Assembly (NCBI GenBank): GCA_018334075.1
Contig: JAGXSC010000034.1
Location: 1-37,514, forward strand
Direction: 5' to 3'
DNA from: Actinomycetota bacterium
Lineage (GTDB): Bacteria > Actinomycetota > Coriobacteriia > Anaerosomatales > UBA912
Length of the DNA stretch: 37,514 nt
The translations under genes and the position numbers were made by a program. Each line of letters starts with the position of its first letter. The stretch's first letter is position 1. The notes beneath the pieces are model-generated. The model was given only the letters and a program-made list of their open reading frames with translations. It ran no database searches and was not told where the DNA came from. This document shows positions 33,361 through 37,514 of the stretch, one piece after another.

Positions 33361-34740
33361 ATGACCTTGCCGGTGGCTAGTGGTCGCCGCTTGACCAAGC
33401 TGCTGCGCTCCCCGAAGTTTGCAGCCTGGCTCATCGCGGTCATCTGTATCTATCTTGTCATAGGCTCGATATTTCCCCAGCGCGATCTGGATCGTGCTGC
33501 TTATGAATTATGGGCTGCCCAGAATCCCGTACTCAGCTCGGTTACCGCCGCCGTCGGGCTGGACGCTCCATTTGTCCATCCAGTCTTCTTCGTATTGTTG
33601 GCGGTGCTGACAGCTTCAACGGCTCTCTGTTCTGTCCAGCGTACGCAACGTGCGCTAAGAATCTTGCGCCACACAGGCGCCATCGACGAAGCAAGAGCCA
33701 AATCGATTCGTCGCAAACCAACCGTGCGGTTCGAGGTTGATGAGCAGCATCTGGAAGAGGGGCATCGGAGACTGGACGATGCGCTTCGCCAGTTGGGACT
33801 CAAGGTTCATAGTGGACCGGTTGCAAGCCATGCGGTCTCCGGGGCGTGGGGACTTCTAGGGTCTCCAGTATTTCACTGGAGCCTGGTTGGCTTGCTTGTG
33901 GTGATATCTGCCGGAATGCTCACGAGATCCGAAGGATTGCTCGGAGTGGTTGCTGGATTCGAAAGGCAGAATGTCGAGGAGTCCTACGGCCTGCTCCAGA
34001 GAGGTCCGCTACACGGTGAGTTGAGTGGCTTTACCATAGGAGTCGAGTCCGATATGCCGCTGCAGTACGTTATCGACGGCATAGATCGTGGTGCGGCGCC
34101 GATGGTATATCTCAGAGATGGCGAGCGCGAATTAGCGAGGGGACGTGTATTTCCGAATCAGCCCCTGCGCTACTACTCTCATATGATTCACCTCTCCGAC
34201 TGGGGGCTCGGGGTCGTCATTACTATCGCGGAAGAGGGCAGGGCAGAGAAGTCCTCACAGGTTTTTATCGATCGGAATCCGGTTCGGCCTATGGAGTGGG
34301 GTAGCTCAACCGAGGTGTTCCTCGATGAAACTGGTGCCGAAATAGCCAGAGTGAATTTCTCCACTCAACCCGGCACGGGTGCGGCAAAGGTTGAAGTTGT
34401 GCGTGCCGATGGGACTGCCGAGAGCAAGACTATGAGTGTCGGGGACACAGTGCAACTCGGGGAGGCCCTTGCCTTGCGCATCGATCATCTTGGAGGTTAT
34501 GTCAGGCTTTCCGTGGTAGACGATTGGTCGATCATCCCTCTTTACCTACTTATGGCGATTGCTTGCGTCGCAGTCAGTGTTTCCATACTCGTCCCCTATA
34601 GGGCTGCCTGGATCGTCATTGACCGCTCGAAGAGTAAGCCAGCGCTTTGTGTGGCCATTCATCACAGCCGAGGAAGTCATGGGTTTACAGAACTGGCCCG
34701 CGGCAAGCTGTCTGAGACGTTGCAGGAGGTAAAGCGATGA
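33361..34740 (+). CDS. resB: Cytochrome c biogenesis protein ResB (Ccs1)
   Basis: A 459-residue ResB family protein. Three membrane helices in the first 200 residues (FAAWLIAVICIYLVIGSIFP, FFVLLAVLTASTALCSV, SPVFHWSLVGLLVVISAGML) are followed by a large extracytoplasmic domain. A fourth helix lies near the end (IIPLYLLMAIACVAVSVSIL). The early GSIFPQRD and the HWSL histidine are family features. With CcsA it forms the System II synthase that delivers and attaches haem to CXXCH motifs outside the membrane. The frame extends to 33283 inside the lipoprotein gene, but ATG 33361 begins the recognisable protein. The last bases overlap the ccsA start (ATGA). Its place among multihaem genes suggests it serves them. 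Confidence 0.92.
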   Translation: MTLPVASGRRLTKLLRSPKFAAWLIAVICIYLVIGSIFPQRDLDRAAYELWAAQNPVLSSVTAAVGLDAPFVHPVFFVLLAVLTASTALCSVQRTQRALRILRHTGAIDEARAKSIRRKPTVRFEVDEQHLEEGHRRLDDALRQLGLKVHSGPVASHAVSGAWGLLGSPVFHWSLVGLLVVISAGMLTRSEGLLGVVAGFERQNVEESYGLLQRGPLHGELSGFTIGVESDMPLQYVIDGIDRGAAPMVYLRDGERELARGRVFPNQPLRYYSHMIHLSDWGLGVVITIAEEGRAEKSSQVFIDRNPVRPMEWGSSTEVFLDETGAEIARVNFSTQPGTGAAKVEVVRADGTAESKTMSVGDTVQLGEALALRIDHLGGYVRLSVVDDWSIIPLYLLMAIACVAVSVSILVPYRAAWIVIDRSKSKPALCVAIHHSRGSHGFTELARGKLSETLQEVKR

Positions 34741-35573
34741 GCATCGAAACCGAAGTCATTTTGATGTGGGCGGGGGTGACGTTTTACGCGTTGTCCTCGA
34801 TTGTGTTCTCGGCGGCACTGTTTTTCAAGCGTGACGTGCTGTGGTCTGCAGGGCTCTGGCTGGGCGCAGCGGGACTTCTTCCTCACCTGGCAGCGATCGT
34901 CGGAAGGTGGATCCGCATTGACAGGGGTCCCTACCTTGGCTTTTACGAGGTAGTGTCCAGCTACGCGATCATCGCGGTCGCACTATTTGTGTTCCTTGCG
35001 TTCCGGCGTCGGAATATGGTCGGGCTTGGCATCGTATTGATGCCCCTCGCTTTTATCATGCTCGGTATCTCGATGTTCACGTCCAAAGAGGAGCTTGCCC
35101 TGTCGGGGCCGTTGGCCAGTTGGTGGCTGAGCATCCACGTCATTTTTGCGAAAATCGGGTATGGGGCTTTTCTTGTATCCTTTGCCTTTTCCATGATCTA
35201 TCTGTTTCGGCATAAGGCAACGGGGTTATTGTCGGCGGCGCTTGAAAAGATGCCGCAACAGGAGATCCTGGATGATCTGCAGTTTAGATTCGCGGGTCTC
35301 GGATTTATCTTTTACGGCATCATGATAGTGTCTGGCGCGATTTGGGCAAACGAGGCATGGGGCAGATACTGGGCATGGGATCCAATCGAGACCTGGTCGC
35401 TTATTGCATGGGTGGTCTATGCACTTTTCCTGCATGCGCGGCTTACCTTGGGCTGGAGCGGCACTAAGCTGGCCTGGTTCTCGGTCGTTGCACTTCCGGT
35501 GGTTTCGTTCTCCCTCATGGGGGTTCCGCTCGTATACGACTCGATCCACGGTGCATATTTGCTCGGTTACTAA
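34737..35573 (+). CDS. ccsA: Cytochrome c biogenesis protein CcsA (haem handling)
   Basis: A 278-residue membrane protein with about eight helices and the tryptophan-rich haem-binding motif WGRYWAWDPIETWSLIAWVV (about 207-226). Conserved histidines are in SIHVIFAKIGYG, FLHARLTLGW and DSIHGAY, the flanking ligands expected for this family. It exports and presents haem for attachment with ResB. ATG 34737 overlaps the resB stop by 4 bases, so the pair is made together. Length and helix number match CcsA (also named CcsB or ResC) rather than the shorter CcmC. No thiol-reducing partner such as CcdA or ResA is in the window; it may be encoded elsewhere. Confidence 0.94.
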   Translation: MSIETEVILMWAGVTFYALSSIVFSAALFFKRDVLWSAGLWLGAAGLLPHLAAIVGRWIRIDRGPYLGFYEVVSSYAIIAVALFVFLAFRRRNMVGLGIVLMPLAFIMLGISMFTSKEELALSGPLASWWLSIHVIFAKIGYGAFLVSFAFSMIYLFRHKATGLLSAALEKMPQQEILDDLQFRFAGLGFIFYGIMIVSGAIWANEAWGRYWAWDPIETWSLIAWVVYALFLHARLTLGWSGTKLAWFSVVALPVVSFSLMGVPLVYDSIHGAYLLGY

Positions 35574-35628
35574 TCTTCACGAGTATCGCACCCGATCAAC
35601 TGCCGAGAAATATAACTAGGTAAACGGC

Positions 35629-35646
35629 TTGTGAGATTTTTCGCAC
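35629..35646. promoter_or_regulatory. Candidate Rex operator upstream of the 15-haem cytochrome
   Basis: TTGTGAG (35629-35635), four bases, then TTCGCAC (35640-35646) matches the actinobacterial Rex operator form TTGTGAA-N4-TTCACAA at 6 of 7 and 5 of 7 arm positions with the correct spacing. It lies in the 183-base gap after ccsA. A TATAAC -10-like box is at 35611-35616 just upstream, and a second promoter-like pair lies downstream at 35655-35683, so bound Rex could block either. A rex gene is 6 kb upstream. Confidence 0.42.
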
Positions 35647-35654
35647 TTGGTCCG

Positions 35655-35683
35655 TTCAATCCAGCGCCAGACAGTGCTACTAT
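35655..35683 (+). promoter_or_regulatory. Possible extended -10 promoter of the 15-haem cytochrome gene
   Basis: TGCTACTAT (35675-35683) is an extended -10 element (TG-N-TACTAT). TTCAAT at 35655-35660 is a weak -35 at 17-base spacing. It lies 74 bases before the TTG start of the cytochrome gene and just after the candidate Rex operator. Confidence 0.38.
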
Positions 35684-35756
35684 GTATTGAGTATTGTTGT
35701 GGGCTTGATATCCGCCAATCAATAGGCCGGATAGACAGGCAGAACCGGGAGGACCT

Positions 35757-37232
35757 TTGAGTGGCCCGGAAGTCGTCGTAGGCGACGTCGATACAAATGA
35801 GGGAGAATCTGGTTCGCAGCGCAAAGTAGGCCGTCGCGTGCACTGGGTTCTGCTTTTGTTGCTGCTTCTGTTGTTAATCGGCTCAGCAGTTGCAGTAGCT
35901 CAGTTGATCACGAGAGGCCCGGATCAGGCGAGGTTCATCGCACGCAATCTCGAGTGCCTGCAGTGCCACACGCAATTGATCCCCGACCTCGGCAAGCCAT
36001 CTGTCCATAGCCCGTTCATGCTCAAGGAGTGCACAGTTTGTCACACTCCACACGGCGTAGAGCTGGAGAGGACCATCATCTATGGCGGCTTCTCGAATGC
36101 ACTTGATCGCGCCCAAACGGTGATCGAGTGGCTTCCTTTGAACTGGGTGCTGGGCTTTTGGGACGGCGTTACCGGGACAGAGCGAGCGGAAAGAGAGCCC
36201 GGCGAGCAAGGTGAAGTCACAAAAAAGGTAGTTGAAACTGAATCGCGCCTTGTGGCGCCTGTCGAGGAATTGTGCTGGACGTGTCACGGTGATATCGGTG
36301 TAAAAGTTGATGATAGGCATCAGCATAGACCCTTCGAGTTGGCGGATTGCATGGACTGCCATGAGCCCCACGCTTCTGATTACAGGGACCTGCTTGTCCA
36401 GCACGAGCGAGACCTGTGCATAACGTGCCATCAGGTAGGAACCGAGATGGCTAGGGATCAGACGCACCCCCCCTTCGCTCGGCGACATTGCCTGGATTGC
36501 CACGATCCCCACGCATCTCCCTGGGAGGGAATCCTGGTTACTCGGCAGACCGACCTTTGCTTCATGTGTCATCCCTCTGTAGCACCTCTAAGCTTGCTGC
36601 CGGTCCAGCACCAGCCGTTTGCGTACGACAACTGCATGGGATGCCATGAGCCGCACGGATCTAATTACAGGCCCTTGCTGCTCAAGCCGGAGCCGGACAT
36701 TTGTTATGACTGCCACCCATATATCGAGGATGATTTCCGGAAGGCAAGCATTCATCCGGTGGGTACTTCAGAACTGAACTGTGCCGACTGCCATGACGCG
36801 CACGCAGCCAACTACGCCGGCCTTTTGATCGCCGAAGATAACGAGTTATGTTATGAGTGTCATGCGACTGCAATCGAGGCGCGTTACGAGGCCTCCGCTC
36901 ATCGCGATACGCTGTGTGTGGAATGTCATACGCCTCATGGCTCGAATTACGCACCGATACTGTTGGATCAAAATCCTGATGTTTGCCTTAGATGTCATGA
37001 TCCGAGACACTATGATGAGTCCTCACCAACGGTCAGGCGCAATAACCACCCGGTTCGGCCGGTGCACTTTGACGTAAACAATAGATCGCCGCTGACATGC
37101 ACCTCGACTTGCCATGATCCGCATGGTACAGATAATACTGCCATGCTCAGATATATGGATGCGCAATATGACGGGAACTGCTTAATCTGTCATGCTGTTG
37201 TGGCAGGTGAGCGAGTGGGGATCGATTTCTAG
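35757..37232 (+). CDS. Membrane-anchored 15-haem c-type cytochrome
   Basis: A 491-residue cytochrome with one N-terminal membrane helix (WVLLLLLLLLLIGSAVAVAQ, about 30-49) after a hydrophilic tail, probably uncleaved. I count 14 CX2CH motifs and one CX3CH (CTSTCH). Many alternate between CXXCH-x-PH(G/A) (CTVCHTPHG, CMDCHEPHA, CLDCHDPHA, CMGCHEPHG, CADCHDAHA, CVECHTPHG, CTSTCHDPHG) and plain CXXCH, the doubled-CXXCH arrangement. At least 19 other histidines lie outside the membrane, enough for bis-histidine ligation. A haem-free charged linker separates motifs 2 and 3. TTG 35757 has GGGAGG about 5 bases ahead. The NapC/NrfH-type gene follows after 27 bases, so the protein probably accepts quinol electrons and moves them off the membrane (inference). 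Confidence 0.93.
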   Translation: MSGPEVVVGDVDTNEGESGSQRKVGRRVHWVLLLLLLLLLIGSAVAVAQLITRGPDQARFIARNLECLQCHTQLIPDLGKPSVHSPFMLKECTVCHTPHGVELERTIIYGGFSNALDRAQTVIEWLPLNWVLGFWDGVTGTERAEREPGEQGEVTKKVVETESRLVAPVEELCWTCHGDIGVKVDDRHQHRPFELADCMDCHEPHASDYRDLLVQHERDLCITCHQVGTEMARDQTHPPFARRHCLDCHDPHASPWEGILVTRQTDLCFMCHPSVAPLSLLPVQHQPFAYDNCMGCHEPHGSNYRPLLLKPEPDICYDCHPYIEDDFRKASIHPVGTSELNCADCHDAHAANYAGLLIAEDNELCYECHATAIEARYEASAHRDTLCVECHTPHGSNYAPILLDQNPDVCLRCHDPRHYDESSPTVRRNNHPVRPVHFDVNNRSPLTCTSTCHDPHGTDNTAMLRYMDAQYDGNCLICHAVVAGERVGIDF

Positions 37233-37259
37233 CTACACCGAAAGGAATGTGATAGGGAA

Positions 37260-37514
37260 ATGATACGTGACAAGTTGCGAAAAATATCACTTGCCGGATT
37301 CAAGGATCCGAAGAGACGGCCACGCTATATCATCTGGACAGCGACAGCGGCCTTCTTCCTGGCAGGTTTTATCCTTTTCGCGCTCATGGTCACCTCCACC
37401 AACTGGTTTTGCGCTGATATCTGTCACGCCGTTCAGGTAGATAGCGTTATGGCTTGGGAAAGATCCACCCACGCAAACGTCTCCTGCGTTTCGTGTCACA
37501 TGTCTGTCAACATG
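37260..37514 (+). CDS. NapC/NrfH-type membrane cytochrome c, N-terminal part (partial)
   Basis: The first 85 codons of a gene running off the window. After a basic N-terminus (MIRDKLRKISLAGFKDPKRR) comes one membrane helix (WTATAAFFLAGFILFALMV), then CADICHAV (CX3CH) and CVSCHMSVNM (CX2CH). A single helix followed at once by haem motifs is the layout of NapC/NrfH/CymA quinol dehydrogenases, which oxidise menaquinol and reduce partner multihaem cytochromes. ATG 37260 is chosen because other nearby starts hit stops; the best ribosome site, AAGGA at 37242-37246, is rather far away. Total haem number cannot be seen. It directly follows the 15-haem gene, its likely partner. Confidence 0.82.
   Translation, partial: MIRDKLRKISLAGFKDPKRRPRYIIWTATAAFFLAGFILFALMVTSTNWFCADICHAVQVDSVMAWERSTHANVSCVSCHMSVNM

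Overview
The window is an accessory block of a moderately GC-rich bacterial genome with many GTG and TTG starts. It has System II (ResB/CcsA) cytochrome c maturation, a Rex redox regulator, a wall-attached protein with three cell-wall-binding-2 (CWB2) repeats, and six multihaem c-type cytochromes, one cut by the window edge. CWB2 repeats together with Rex point to a Gram-positive-type anaerobe. My best guess is a deep actinobacterial lineage of the Coriobacteriia/OPB41-Anaerosomatales kind, but that is inference without a marker gene.

Layout. (1) 1-9596 is a surface-polysaccharide cluster: the end of an RfbH-type 3-dehydrase overlapping an acetolactate-synthase-like ThDP enzyme, two GT2, one GT10 (fucosyltransferase-like) and two GT4 glycosyltransferases, a Wzx-type flippase and an FkbM methyltransferase. 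(2) 9856-15258 encodes a single 1800-residue secreted cytochrome with about 43 haem-type motifs and two non-haem beta-rich inserts, closed by a strong terminator. (3) 15379-18337 is a TPR / NHL-propeller / hexahaem-cytochrome cassette. (4) 18334-22876 holds a 61-aa antisense membrane protein, an orphan anchored protein and a 1174-aa NHL/Ig-like/CWB2 wall protein. (5) 22971-29138 returns to polysaccharide: phosphohexomutase, GT4, polyprenyl-phosphate sugar transferase, and an O-antigen ligase/polymerase with TPR tail. (6) 29166-37514 continues on the same strand with rex, a second TPR / NHL / cytochrome (heptahaem) cassette, a lipoprotein, ResB, CcsA, a membrane-anchored 15-haem cytochrome, and the start of a NapC/NrfH-type quinol-oxidising cytochrome.

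Working model (inference): electrons leave menaquinol through the NapC/NrfH protein, pass to the anchored 15-haem cytochrome, and cross the wall through secreted cytochromes, including the giant one and the two paralogous hexa/heptahaem proteins. NHL and TPR proteins act as scaffolds or assembly factors. Rex ties part of this to NADH/NAD+ status, and the glycan genes build the surface layer in which it sits. The two paralogous TPR-NHL-cytochrome cassettes are the most promising candidate for an undescribed system.

No rRNA, tRNA, CRISPR array, insertion sequence or prophage gene was seen. No gene-free gap exceeds 300 bases.
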